From Marinobacter confluentis (lineage in GTDB: Bacteria; Pseudomonadota; Gammaproteobacteria; Pseudomonadales; Oleiphilaceae), in contig NZ_SRPF01000001.1 in the NCBI RefSeq assembly GCF_004785685.1, forward strand, positions 620,001-684,000: 64,000 nucleotides of DNA, given 5' to 3'. The notes under the pieces were generated by a model. The model had not been told where the DNA came from, did not search any database, and saw only the letters and a list, made by a program, of their open reading frames with translations. Shown piece by piece: positions 52,644-61,400 of the stretch. The position numbers and the translations under genes are program-made. Positions within the stretch are counted from its first letter, which is position 1; every line of letters begins with the position of its first letter.

Positions 52644-53756
52644 ATGAACGCAACATGGATTACCAGCGCGGCAGAGCTCGACGCCTGGCTTGGCGCAAAC
52701 AGCGACCAGCCAATAGCCCTGGATACTGAATTCGAGCGGGTCAGCACTTTCTACCCCATCCCGGGCCTGGTGCAGCTGGGTCTTGGTGAAGAATTCCGCC
52801 TGGTTGACCCCTCGGTTGCAGAGGCCAGCGCCGTTTTCCGCAGCGCGCTTGCCAGCCCCGAACGCGTCAAACTGCTCTACGCCATGAGCGAGGACCTGGA
52901 ACTGTTCCGACACTGGTTGTCGCTGGAGCCGGCCGGGGTGATTGATCTGCAGATTGGCGCCGCCATGGCCGGGGCCGGATTTTCCATGGGCTACGCCAGG
53001 CTGGTTGAGCAGCTGTTCGGTGAGACCCTCGATAAGTCCGCCACCCGTTCGGACTGGCTTGCGCGGCCGCTGTCTGCCGCGCAGGAGCAGTACGCAACCG
53101 ACGACATCCGCTTTCTCAGGCCAATCCATGAATGGGTCTGGAATGCCCTTGGCGACAAGGGCCTGATTGAAGCGTTAGTTGAGGAATCCGCCCGTTTCGC
53201 CGAAGACCTGGCCAGTCAGGATGACCCGGAGAACCATTACCGCAAGTTGCGGGGTGGCTGGACCCTGACCCCACAACAGCAGGGGGTTCTGAAAGCACTT
53301 GTGCACTGGCGGGAGCTTGAGGCCCGGGAACGGGATCGGCCCCGCAACCGGGTTCTGGCGGATGCGTTGCTGATCAGTATTGCCGAAAAACTGCCCGGTT
53401 CGGTCAGGGAGCTTTCCCGCATCAGTGGCCTGCCGGCCGTGGTGGTACGCCGGTATGGCGATCAGTTGATTGAGCGCATTGGTGAGGCGGCGACGGCGGA
53501 TAATTCCACACTGGTGCTGATTTCGCCGCCGCTGACCCGGCAGGACCAGATGCTGTACAAACAGCTGAAGCGATTGATGGTGGAAGCCGCAGAAGACCGG
53601 GATCTTCCGGTCGAGCTGCTGGCGCCGCGAAAACGGCTGGAAGCCGTGGTACTGACTCGCGACCTCAGCGCCGGGCTGTTCACCGACGGCTGGCGGAAGC
53701 AGGTCGTTGCGCCGGTTCACAGCAAACTTGAGGAAGTACTCAGCAATGACCGATAA
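52644..53756 (+). CDS. rnd: Ribonuclease D
   Basis: A 3'-5' exoribonuclease for tRNA maturation. The DEDD nuclease domain shows ALDTEFERV (Exo I), an Exo II region around MSEDLELFRHW and YATDDIRFL (Exo III, Tyr type). An HRDC domain follows (about residues 205-285), containing RDRPRNRVLADALLISIAEK. The length of 370 residues is typical. I use ATG 52644; an in-frame ATG at 52593 lies within recR. The next gene starts inside its stop region. Confidence 0.94.
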   Translation: MNATWITSAAELDAWLGANSDQPIALDTEFERVSTFYPIPGLVQLGLGEEFRLVDPSVAEASAVFRSALASPERVKLLYAMSEDLELFRHWLSLEPAGVIDLQIGAAMAGAGFSMGYARLVEQLFGETLDKSATRSDWLARPLSAAQEQYATDDIRFLRPIHEWVWNALGDKGLIEALVEESARFAEDLASQDDPENHYRKLRGGWTLTPQQQGVLKALVHWRELEARERDRPRNRVLADALLISIAEKLPGSVRELSRISGLPAVVVRRYGDQLIERIGEAATADNSTLVLISPPLTRQDQMLYKQLKRLMVEAAEDRDLPVELLAPRKRLEAVVLTRDLSAGLFTDGWRKQVVAPVHSKLEEVLSNDR

Positions 53757-54078
53757 AACCTTTGTGTCGGTATTTCGCAGCAGTAAAAAGCCGGATACCT
53801 ACCTGTTTGTTCCACGAGGCCAGGTCTGGGAGGATCTGCCGGAAAGCCTGCTGGGTATTTTCGGCAAGCCGGTTCACTCCATGGACCTGATTATGACGCC
53901 GGACCGCAGGCTGGCCCGAACCAGCGGCAGACAGGTTCTGGAGGCCATCGCCGATAAGGGCTTTTTCCTGCAGATGCCGGAGGAGCAGAGCGGCTACGTG
54001 GTGGATTTCCGCACCCGGCCGGAACAGCAAAGAGAACGGGCGGCCGAAACTGATGAAGGCGCCGGGAACAGCGAATGA
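53746..54078 (+). CDS. ycgL: YcgL domain protein
   Basis: A 110-residue protein of the YcgL family (UPF0745). It has the conserved DTYLFVPRG and LPESLLGIFGKP segments and a hydrophobic core, LIMTPDRRLAR to GYVVDFRTRP. The function is unknown; it is usually found with ycgN and rnd, as here. ATG 53746 lies 11 nt inside the end of rnd, which suggests coupled translation, and its stop overlaps ycgN by 4 nt. Confidence 0.9.
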   Translation: MTDKTFVSVFRSSKKPDTYLFVPRGQVWEDLPESLLGIFGKPVHSMDLIMTPDRRLARTSGRQVLEAIADKGFFLQMPEEQSGYVVDFRTRPEQQRERAAETDEGAGNSE

Positions 54079-54521
54079 TTGCTGAAATCCCGTTCTGGCA
54101 GCGCAAACGCCTGGATGAGATGACCGCCGCAGAATGGGAATCACTGTGCGACGGCTGCGGTAAGTGCTGCCTGGCCAAGTTGGAAGACGAAGATACCGGG
54201 GAGGTGTTTTATACCGACCTGGTCTGCCGATACATGGATCAGGATACCTGCGGCTGCACCGTCTATCCTGAAAGACTGGAGAAGGTGCCGGCCTGCACTG
54301 TACTGACACCAGACACGCTGGCTGACTTTCACTGGTTGCCCTATACCTGTGCCTATCGCCGGCTGGCTGAGGGCAGGCCGCTGGCGGATTGGCACCCGTT
54401 GCGGTCCGGCGACCCGGAGACCGTGCATCAGGCGGGCGTTTCGGTACGTCACCGGGTGCAATCAGAAGCCGAAGTCCCGGAAGACGACTGGGAAGAACAC
54501 ATTATTCACTGGATTATATGA
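54075..54521 (+). CDS. ycgN: YcgN family cysteine-cluster protein
   Basis: A 148-residue protein of the UPF0260/YkgJ zinc-or-iron cysteine-cluster family. The cysteines stand in CDGCGKCCLAKLED, LVCRYMDQDTCGCTVYPERL, PACTVLTPD and PYTCAYRRLAEGRPL, which fits a metal site. The biochemical function is not established. It overlaps ycgL by 4 nt and is followed directly by a small membrane protein. Confidence 0.92.
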   Translation: MIAEIPFWQRKRLDEMTAAEWESLCDGCGKCCLAKLEDEDTGEVFYTDLVCRYMDQDTCGCTVYPERLEKVPACTVLTPDTLADFHWLPYTCAYRRLAEGRPLADWHPLRSGDPETVHQAGVSVRHRVQSEAEVPEDDWEEHIIHWII

Positions 54522-54524
54522 ATC

Positions 54525-54869
54525 ATGATGGATGCTGATACCAACTTCGCCTACGGCCTGTTCTGGGTCTTTTACGCCGTTGCATTTGTGGTTTTCTTCT
54601 ACTCGGTGTCGCGGTTGTTCCGGCTGATTCCGGTGTACGGAATTCGTACCCTGCTGCAGGCCGCGCTTGTGGTCATTGTGCTGACGCCGGTTGAATCCAG
54701 CGAGGTCGCAGACTGGTGGATGCCCGCCTGGCTTCATGGAGGCTACGAATCCATTCTGGGTAACCCCGACGAAGCCGGCCGAGCGCTTCTGAATCTGGGT
54801 ATTGCCGCTATCATCATGCTGCTGGTGTGGGTGCTGGATATGGTCCGTTACCGGCTGGTCAAGCGCTGA
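54525..54869 (+). CDS. Small conserved membrane protein
   Basis: 114 residues with three hydrophobic segments: YGLFWVFYAVAFVVFFYSV (about 10-28), TLLQAALVVIVLTPV (42-56) and LLNLGIAAIIMLLVWVLDM (86-105). A basic tail, VRYRLVKR, should face the cytoplasm. I do not recognise the family. It begins 3 nt after ycgN and is followed 41 nt later by the VWA protein, so it may be an inner-membrane partner of that protein. Confidence 0.75.
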   Translation: MMDADTNFAYGLFWVFYAVAFVVFFYSVSRLFRLIPVYGIRTLLQAALVVIVLTPVESSEVADWWMPAWLHGGYESILGNPDEAGRALLNLGIAAIIMLLVWVLDMVRYRLVKR

Positions 54870-54910
54870 AGCCTATCAATCTCGTCTCTGGAAATCTCTG
54901 TGGAGTGACT

Positions 54911-56731
54911 ATGCGAACACTGCCTGTCCTGCTGTTGATGCTTGTTGTTTTTACGCCACAGCTTCACGGCCAGGAGGTAGACGCTCCCCAGCTTCCGGGG
55001 CAGGGGGACGTTCGGATTATCGTCGACATTTCCGGTTCCATGAAAGCCAATGATCCGGAAAATCTCCGCCAGCCCGCCGTTCGCCTTCTGGCCCGCCTGT
55101 TGCCCCAGGGCACGGAGGCCGGTGTCTGGACCTTCGGCCAGTGGGTAAACATGCTGGTACCCCACGGTGCCGTGGATGATGAGTGGCGCCAGAACGCCGT
55201 GGAGAAATCCCGGGAAATCAATTCGGTGGCGCTGCGAACCAACCTGGGCGCGGCACTGGATAAAGCCAGCGATCCCTACCTGAGCGGCGGCGATCTTAGC
55301 AACACCGACTTTATTCTGTTGACCGACGGCAAGGTTGATCTGTCTGATGACGCTTCGGTGAATGCCGAGGAGCGTGAGCGCATTCTTGGGCCGCTGCTTG
55401 CGGGCCTGGTTGAGCGTGGTGCCACACTGCATACCGTGGCCCTGTCCGAAGAAGCCGACCTGGAGATGCTCGAGGCACTTGCAACTGGTTCCGGCGGGCT
55501 TTTCTCGCTGGCGTCGTCTGCCGATGACCTTAACCGTGCGTTTCTCCAGTCCCTGAACGCCGCCGTGCCTCAGGAGCAGATTCCCCTGAATGAAGAAGGC
55601 TTCAGGGTGGATGAAGGCGTTGAGGAGTTCACCGCGCTGATTTTCTGGGGCGAAGAAGAAACCTCCGCGACACGCTCACTGGCACTGATCAACCCGGCCG
55701 GCGAACGATTCTCGAAGAATTCCGTGGCCGACAATATGGCCTGGTCCGCTGAAACCGGCTATGACCTGATGACCGTAACCGGTCCGGTCGCAGGGCAGTG
55801 GCAGATTGAAGGCGAGCTGGGCGAGGGCAGCCGGGTCACGGTGGTCAGCGACCTGCGCATGGTGGTCAGCCCGGTGCCCACCAGCTTTACCGCCGATGAG
55901 CCAATCAATCTGAAAGTGGCGTTTTTTGAAGAGGATGCCCGCATCCAGAACGCCGATTTTCTGGACGTGATTGACGTGATCGTGCGCCTGACCGCCAGTG
56001 ACGGCCGCAGTGGCTCCAAGACCCTCAGCCCGGAGCAGCCCCCGGAGGATGGCGTTTATACCGATAGAATTGAAAGCCTGCCTGCCGCCGGGGATTACGA
56101 CATCGAAGTGATTGCAGACGGAACTACCTTCTCCCGCCAGTTTTCCGCGGTAACGCGTTTTATTGCGCCGGAAGCCTCGATTGCGTCACCGATTGATATC
56201 AGCGAGGTGGAGGCACCTGTGGCTGATTTGCCCGCTGAAACAGACCCTGAGGCAGCGCCCGAGCCTGAAGCTGCGGGTCCGGAACCTGTCAGCTCAGCGC
56301 CCGACGTACGAGAAAAAGAGGCGGAAGCGACGCTCTTATGGATCTGGGGGCTCGGCGGTGGAGCGGGTTTACTGGCGTTGGTGGTGGGCGCATGGGCCCT
56401 GTTACGGCGGAAGAAGGCTGATCCCGAGGATTCCGGAGCTGAGAGGGAAACCCTGGACGATCTTGAGGCCGAGGCTGAAGACGCCGACGATGATTTGCCG
56501 CCCGTTATCGAGCCAGAGCCAGAGCCGGAGCCTGAGCCTGAGCCTGAGCAAGCGCCTGAACCGGAGCCCGAGCTCGAACCTGACGTGGCCGTGCCGGAGC
56601 TGGAGCCAGAACCCGAACCCGAGCCTGATTTCGGCCTTGAGGACTTCGATCTGTCCGAATTTGACGATCTTCCCGACAGCGATGAAACCTCACCGGACGA
56701 CCCGGAAGACGACCGTAAAAAACGCGAGTAA
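54911..56731 (+). CDS. VWA-domain membrane protein (TIGR03503-like)
   Basis: A 606-residue protein. A signal peptide (TLPVLLLMLVVFTPQLHG) leads into a periplasmic von Willebrand A domain with the metal site DISGSMKAND and LLTDGKVDLSDD. A beta-rich middle follows, then one membrane helix near residue 465-485 (GLGGGAGLLALVVGAWALL) and a cytoplasmic tail full of Glu-Pro repeats and acidic residues. This topology fits a sensor or adaptor of unknown partner. I start at ATG 54911, directly before the signal peptide; the longer frame upstream overlaps the membrane-protein gene. Confidence 0.85.
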   Translation: MRTLPVLLLMLVVFTPQLHGQEVDAPQLPGQGDVRIIVDISGSMKANDPENLRQPAVRLLARLLPQGTEAGVWTFGQWVNMLVPHGAVDDEWRQNAVEKSREINSVALRTNLGAALDKASDPYLSGGDLSNTDFILLTDGKVDLSDDASVNAEERERILGPLLAGLVERGATLHTVALSEEADLEMLEALATGSGGLFSLASSADDLNRAFLQSLNAAVPQEQIPLNEEGFRVDEGVEEFTALIFWGEEETSATRSLALINPAGERFSKNSVADNMAWSAETGYDLMTVTGPVAGQWQIEGELGEGSRVTVVSDLRMVVSPVPTSFTADEPINLKVAFFEEDARIQNADFLDVIDVIVRLTASDGRSGSKTLSPEQPPEDGVYTDRIESLPAAGDYDIEVIADGTTFSRQFSAVTRFIAPEASIASPIDISEVEAPVADLPAETDPEAAPEPEAAGPEPVSSAPDVREKEAEATLLWIWGLGGGAGLLALVVGAWALLRRKKADPEDSGAERETLDDLEAEAEDADDDLPPVIEPEPEPEPEPEPEQAPEPEPELEPDVAVPELEPEPEPEPDFGLEDFDLSEFDDLPDSDETSPDDPEDDRKKRE

Positions 56732-56752
56732 ACGGCTTCCCCAGGCCGCCCC

Positions 56753-56781
56753 TTATCATGGCGGCCGCACTTCTCTATAAT
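56753..56781 (+). promoter_or_regulatory. Candidate sigma-70 promoter of the MoxR operon
   Basis: TTATCA (56753-56758) and TATAAT (56776-56781) are 17 nt apart, with a perfect -10 box and a moderate -35. The -35 lies in the loop of a GGCCGCC/GGCGGCC hairpin (56744-56766) that may end the previous transcript. The MoxR start codon is 56 nt downstream of the -10. Confidence 0.45.
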
Positions 56782-56836
56782 CTGTGGCTGATTCAAACAG
56801 TTGTTTAATCCGACCACGAGACAGGAATAGCACCCC

Positions 56837-57679
56837 ATGAAGTTTACCGGTACTGATAAATACGTCGCGACGGATGACCTGCAGATGGCGGTTAACGCCG
56901 CGATTACCCTTCAACGGCCGCTGCTGATCAAGGGCGAACCGGGTACCGGCAAAACGCTGCTGGCGGAAGAAATGGCCTCGGCCCTGGGCATGCGTCTGAT
57001 TCCCTGGCACATCAAGTCCACCACCAAGGCCCAGCAGGGCCTGTACGAGTATGATGCGGTTTCCCGCCTTCGCGACAGCCAGCTGGGCGACGAAAAGGTC
57101 AAGGACATCAGCAACTACATCGTCAAAGGCAAGCTTTGGGAGGCGTTTGAAGCCGACGAGCAGGTGGTTCTGCTGATCGACGAAATCGACAAGGCCGATA
57201 TTGAATTTCCCAACGACCTGCTGCTGGAACTCGACCGCATGGAATTCTATGTGTACGAAACCCAGCAGTTCGTCCGCGCCAACAAGCGCCCGGTGATCGT
57301 GATCACCAGTAATAATGAAAAAGAACTTCCGGACGCCTTTCTGCGCCGCTGTTTCTTCCACTACATCAATTTCCCGGACCACGACACCATGAAGCACATC
57401 GTGGATGTTCACTTCCCGGGCATTCAGCAGCAGGTCGTGCGGGACGCGCTTGAAGTCTTCTTTGATGTGCGCAAAGTGCCCGGCCTGAAGAAAAAGCCGT
57501 CCACGTCTGAATTGATTGACTGGCTGAAGCTGCTGATGGCCGACGAGCTGTCTGCCAAGATGCTGCAGGAAAAGGACACCAGTTCCGCTTTGCCACCGCT
57601 TTACGGTGCCCTGGTGAAGAACGAGCAGGACGTGCACCTTCTGCAGAAGCTGGCGTTTATGGCGCGCCGCCGCAGCTGA
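56837..57679 (+). CDS. MoxR family AAA+ ATPase
   Basis: A 280-residue AAA+ chaperone-like ATPase. Walker A is IKGEPGTGKTLLAEEMA near residue 35 and Walker B is VVLLIDEIDKAD near residue 112; the sensor region is VIVITSNNEKELPDAFLRRC. It works with the VWA protein of the next gene, probably to insert a cofactor or remodel a target complex; the pair is widespread and its client is unknown. ATG 56837 and the next start at 57702 are 22 nt apart. Confidence 0.93.
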   Translation: MKFTGTDKYVATDDLQMAVNAAITLQRPLLIKGEPGTGKTLLAEEMASALGMRLIPWHIKSTTKAQQGLYEYDAVSRLRDSQLGDEKVKDISNYIVKGKLWEAFEADEQVVLLIDEIDKADIEFPNDLLLELDRMEFYVYETQQFVRANKRPVIVITSNNEKELPDAFLRRCFFHYINFPDHDTMKHIVDVHFPGIQQQVVRDALEVFFDVRKVPGLKKKPSTSELIDWLKLLMADELSAKMLQEKDTSSALPPLYGALVKNEQDVHLLQKLAFMARRRS

Positions 57680-57701
57680 AATTCAGCAAGAGCGACCACT
57701 T

Positions 57702-58880
57702 ATGTTGATTGATTTTTTTCTGGAAGTCAGACGGGCGAAGGTACCGGCCAGCCTGCGTGAGTTTCTGGACCTGCTGGAAGCGCTCCAGAACCGGCTGGCT
57801 TTCGCCAATATGGAAGAATTCTATTATCTGGCGCGGGTGTGCCTGGTAAAGGACGAGCGCCATTTCGACAAGTTTGATCGGGCATTTCAGGTTTACTTTG
57901 AAGGCATCCAGAATCTGGACGACCTGATGGAAGCGCTGATTCCTGACGACTGGCTGCGCGCCGAGTTCGAGAAACAGCTAACCGATGAAGAAAAAGCGAA
58001 GATCGATTCCCTCGGTGGCCTGGAAGAGCTGATCGAAACCTTCAAGAAGCGCATGGAAGAGCAGGAAGAGCGCCATGAGGGCGGTAACAGGTGGATCGGC
58101 ACCGGCGGAACATCCCCGTTCGGCGCCAACGGTTACAACCCGGAAGGCTTCCGCATTGGCCAGAAAAAGGGCCGGCACGGTAGGGCCGTCAAAGTCTGGG
58201 AGAAGCGCGAATTCCGCGATCTGGACGACAGCCTGACCCTGGGTATCCGCAACATCAAGGTAGCCATGCGCCGGTTGCGCAAGTTTGCTCGCCAGGGCGC
58301 AGCGGACCAGCTGGATATGGACGACACCATCCGCTCGACCGCGCGTAATGCCGGCTATCTGGACCTGAAAATGGTCCCGGAACGGCACAATGCGGTGAAA
58401 GTGCTGATTTTCTTCGATGTGGGCGGTTCCATGGACCCACACGTGCGGGTCTGCGAGGAGCTGTTTTCAGCTGCGCGGATGGAGTTCAAACACATGGAAT
58501 ATTTCTACTTTCATAACTTCATCTATGAAAGCGTGTGGAAGAACAACATCCGGCGGATGAATGAAACCATCAGCACCTGGGACATCCTCAACAAGTACAC
58601 ACCGGACTACAAAGTGATCTTTGTAGGGGATGCCAGCATGGCGCCCTATGAGATCTCACATCCGGGTGGATCCATCGAGCACTGGAACGAAGAAGCCGGT
58701 GCCACCTGGTTCCAGCGCTTGAGCGACCACTTCCGCAAAGTGGTGTGGCTGAATCCGCTGCCAGAGAGCTACTGGGGCACGGGCGGTTCCATGGGCATGA
58801 CCCGGCAGCTGGTAAATGATCACATGTACCCGCTGACCCTGGAAGGCCTGGAATCGGCGATGAAACAGCTGAGCAAATAA
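57702..58880 (+). CDS. CoxE-like VWA domain protein
   Basis: A 392-residue cytoplasmic partner of the MoxR ATPase. The N-terminal half is helical and charged (LIDFFLEVRRAKVPASLREF, a typical start). The C-terminal half is a VWA domain (CoxE/DUF58-like) with VLIFFDVGGSMDPHVR, where the usual D-x-S-x-S is DVGGS, so the first Ser is Gly. It ends GLESAMKQLSK. It is co-transcribed with the MoxR gene. Confidence 0.92.
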   Translation: MLIDFFLEVRRAKVPASLREFLDLLEALQNRLAFANMEEFYYLARVCLVKDERHFDKFDRAFQVYFEGIQNLDDLMEALIPDDWLRAEFEKQLTDEEKAKIDSLGGLEELIETFKKRMEEQEERHEGGNRWIGTGGTSPFGANGYNPEGFRIGQKKGRHGRAVKVWEKREFRDLDDSLTLGIRNIKVAMRRLRKFARQGAADQLDMDDTIRSTARNAGYLDLKMVPERHNAVKVLIFFDVGGSMDPHVRVCEELFSAARMEFKHMEYFYFHNFIYESVWKNNIRRMNETISTWDILNKYTPDYKVIFVGDASMAPYEISHPGGSIEHWNEEAGATWFQRLSDHFRKVVWLNPLPESYWGTGGSMGMTRQLVNDHMYPLTLEGLESAMKQLSK

Positions 58881-58889
58881 AAGCCGGGC

Positions 58890-58920
58890 AAAAAAAAGCC
58901 GATGCGTTGAGGGCATCGGC
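58890..58920 (-). terminator. Rho-independent terminator read on the minus strand
   Basis: GCCGATGC (58898-58905) pairs with GCATCGGC (58913-58920). On the minus strand the stem is followed by eight T (58890-58897), so it is a strong terminator in that direction, while on the plus strand no T-run follows. No minus-strand gene lies to its right. It may end the CoxE-like transcript weakly or an unannotated small RNA strongly. Confidence 0.65.
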
Positions 58921-59195
58921 GAAGCTCGGCATATCAAACGGGGCTGGCAAAACCGGCCCCGCAACCCTCTGTCAGCAATTACGGGACCATTTAATCCCAA
59001 TCCTGTTAAATCAGACACATAGCCGGTTTCCTGCTCTCACGGAAATGAATGTGTTCTGGTTTGCCTTGCCATCCTGTCAAATATTCCGACACTCCCGAAT
59101 GTCGATTTGGTGATCTGGATACCGTTATTGGCTGTTACCAAGTGTTACTCTCGCTGCGAATTCGGTTACAGACGTTTGCAAGGGGCGTTTCACTC
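58921..59195. other. Intergenic region, possible minus-strand small RNA
   Basis: There is no protein-coding frame of quality. GGGGCTGG and CCGGCCCC near 58940-58960 form a second hairpin. On the minus strand there are three CAGGA motifs and a TTGACA box upstream of the terminator at 58890-58920. The plus strand must carry the promoter for the 59196 operon, which I cannot place. Confidence 0.35.
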
Positions 59196-59741
59196 ATGGT
59201 TGGCACAGTTCACGCAGTCATCAGCCAGGTAAAACCATATATCACGGCACTGGTGGTCGCTATTTTCGCGGCTGGCGGCGTTCAGGCAGACGAGTCTGCA
59301 GCGCTGGACCGTGAGATCGACGCTATCGAGTCCGAAGTGGCGTCCCTCAGCCAGACCCTGTTTGAACTGGAAGAATCCGTGCTTTACCCGGCGGATACCC
59401 AGGTTGCGGTCTTTCTGGCGCTCAAGGACAAAGAGGGGCTGGCTCTGGATTCTGTGGAGCTGTACCTGAATGGCAGCCCGGTGTCCTCCCATCTTTACAC
59501 CGACCGCGAGCGCGAGTCCCTGCGTAAGGGCGGCATCCAGCGACTTTACATCGGTAACCTTCCCCATGGTGGTCATCAGTTGAAGGCCGTCCTGACCGCC
59601 CGGTCTGCCAATGAGCGGTTCATCCGCCGTGAGGTTCGCCACCAGTTCCGCAAGCGCCCGGGTGAGTCCCGCATCCAGATGACACTGGACGCCGCCGCGC
59701 CGGATTATGAGCCTGTTGTGTCTTTCCAGGAATGGGAATAA
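59196..59741 (+). CDS. Periplasmic coiled-coil protein of unknown function
   Basis: 181 residues from ATG 59196. A signal peptide (ITALVVAIFAAGGVQA) is followed by a short coiled coil (LDREIDAIESEVASLSQTLF) and a beta-rich domain with PADTQVAVFLALKD and GIQRLYIGNLPHGGHQLKAV. There is no helix-turn-helix. From memory, similar proteins are sometimes mislabelled AraC regulators; that label would be wrong here. The longer frame from 59049 is unlikely because the signal peptide starts at 59196. It is the first gene of a three-gene operon with two TPR proteins. Confidence 0.75.
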   Translation: MVGTVHAVISQVKPYITALVVAIFAAGGVQADESAALDREIDAIESEVASLSQTLFELEESVLYPADTQVAVFLALKDKEGLALDSVELYLNGSPVSSHLYTDRERESLRKGGIQRLYIGNLPHGGHQLKAVLTARSANERFIRREVRHQFRKRPGESRIQMTLDAAAPDYEPVVSFQEWE

Positions 59742-59756
59742 GCCGGAGGCTTTGCC

Positions 59757-61400
59757 GTGCAGGAATGGATTCGCAAGTTAAACCCCACCCGCTGTTTCGC
59801 GCTGGTCCTGGCTTTGATCAGTCATTCGAGCGTGCTGGCACAGACCGGCCATCCCGATCTGGACCTGGGTATCGCCCGTTTTGCCGAACACAATGGGCAA
59901 TCTGCGGAAGCACTCTGGTACACACAGACCCCGGAATCCGAAGCTGAATCGCTGGTTCGCGCCCGGGCGCTTATCAATACCGGCCGCCAGAGCCAGGCTG
60001 TCGAACTGCTGGACCGGCTGATTGATGGCGATTACTACCGGGGCGAGGCGGCGCTGCTGAGGTCTGACCTGATCGAAGACAACCCCGCCGAAACCGAACG
60101 CCTGTTGACGCTTGCCTCGGAAAAGGGCCATGGGGAAATCCGTCAGCGGGCGCTGTATCAACTCGCCGACATGGCCCGCACTGGTGACCGGCCGGAACGG
60201 GCAGGTCAGATACTGGCTACCATGGACCCCGGTTACTGGGCGGCCCTTGGTTACATGAACATAGCGGCGGACTACGGCAAGCGTGACCTGAATCCTTCCC
60301 GTGCTCTGATTTCCCTTCGGGTTGCCCTGGCAATGGCCGAGGAAGACCCGGACAGGCGGCGCGGTGAAGCCCTGAAAGCGCGGCTTCTGGTGAGGGCAGG
60401 TCTTCTGGCCTATGAAGCGGGGGATTACGACAAGGCCATCAGTTTTCTGGAGAAGGTAGCACTGGAAAGCTACAGCACACCCCAGGGTCTTTATCTCCAT
60501 GGCCTGGCGCTGTCTGCAAAAGGCAATCAGCGGGATGCCATGCAGTCCTGGCACCGGGCAAAGAAATACCCGCTGGCATTTGCCGGTGTTGCCGAGGCGT
60601 GGTTGGGGACAGGCCGGGGGTACGACCTGACGGGGTATCTGGGTCAGGCGGGTGAGGCCTATCTGGCGGCCAGTGCTTCCTACGAAAGCGAACGGGTCAC
60701 ATTGCGGAAACTGGCAGACCTGGTTCGCGACAAAGGCGCCTTTGAGGCGCTGGTGTCCGGCGCCGGTGAAACCCAGACGGAATGGTTTCTGGCCGACAGC
60801 CGGATGCTGACCCAGCCCCGCAGCGCCTACCTGCTGAGGTTTATGGAAAATGCCGATGCCCAGGCCGCTGTTGGTCGGGTCAGCACCCTGGAAACCCAGC
60901 TGGACCGGATGGCCCAGCAGGAGCGCACTCTGACGGTGTTTCAGGGGGTTCTGAGTGAGCGATTGAAAGAGAGCTCCGGCCAGGCAGGCATTTCCGATGC
61001 CTTCCGGGACAGGTTCGAAGCCACGCTGAAGCGGATTTCCGGGGCGAAAGACGCTGCCAGTGCGGGCTCACCCGAGGCAAAAAGGCTTGACCAACTGGCC
61101 CTGACACTTGCTGATGTCAAAGACTCGGCAAACCTGTTTGGTCCCCGGCTGGCGCAACGGGATCAGACGCTCCGTCGTCTTTCTGGCCGAATTGAAAAGG
61201 CGCTTGTTTCACTGAGGCAGAATCGCCAACGGGCGCGCCAGGCCCTGGACAGCGCCAATGCTGATCTGGACAGGCGGGTGCTGGCCTATGTTAACGCTGA
61301 GGCCGACCGCATGGTCACGGCCCTTGAAAAAGCCGAGCAGCAGATTGCCCACCTCTATGAATACCTGGCCCTTCAGAATCTGAAGCAGGGGGCTCCATGA
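59757..61400 (+). CDS. Periplasmic TPR-type protein
   Basis: A 547-residue secreted protein. The signal peptide is FALVLALISHSSVLA, and the mature part begins with helical repeats resembling tetratricopeptide repeats: ALINTGRQSQAVELLDRLID, ALYQLADMARTGDRPERA and AYEAGDYDKAISFLEKVALE. Residues from about 360 on are coiled coil. GTG 59757 has GGAGG at 59743-59747. The next gene overlaps it by 4 nt (ATGA). Function unknown; probably an envelope scaffold. Confidence 0.8.
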   Translation: MQEWIRKLNPTRCFALVLALISHSSVLAQTGHPDLDLGIARFAEHNGQSAEALWYTQTPESEAESLVRARALINTGRQSQAVELLDRLIDGDYYRGEAALLRSDLIEDNPAETERLLTLASEKGHGEIRQRALYQLADMARTGDRPERAGQILATMDPGYWAALGYMNIAADYGKRDLNPSRALISLRVALAMAEEDPDRRRGEALKARLLVRAGLLAYEAGDYDKAISFLEKVALESYSTPQGLYLHGLALSAKGNQRDAMQSWHRAKKYPLAFAGVAEAWLGTGRGYDLTGYLGQAGEAYLAASASYESERVTLRKLADLVRDKGAFEALVSGAGETQTEWFLADSRMLTQPRSAYLLRFMENADAQAAVGRVSTLETQLDRMAQQERTLTVFQGVLSERLKESSGQAGISDAFRDRFEATLKRISGAKDAASAGSPEAKRLDQLALTLADVKDSANLFGPRLAQRDQTLRRLSGRIEKALVSLRQNRQRARQALDSANADLDRRVLAYVNAEADRMVTALEKAEQQIAHLYEYLALQNLKQGAP

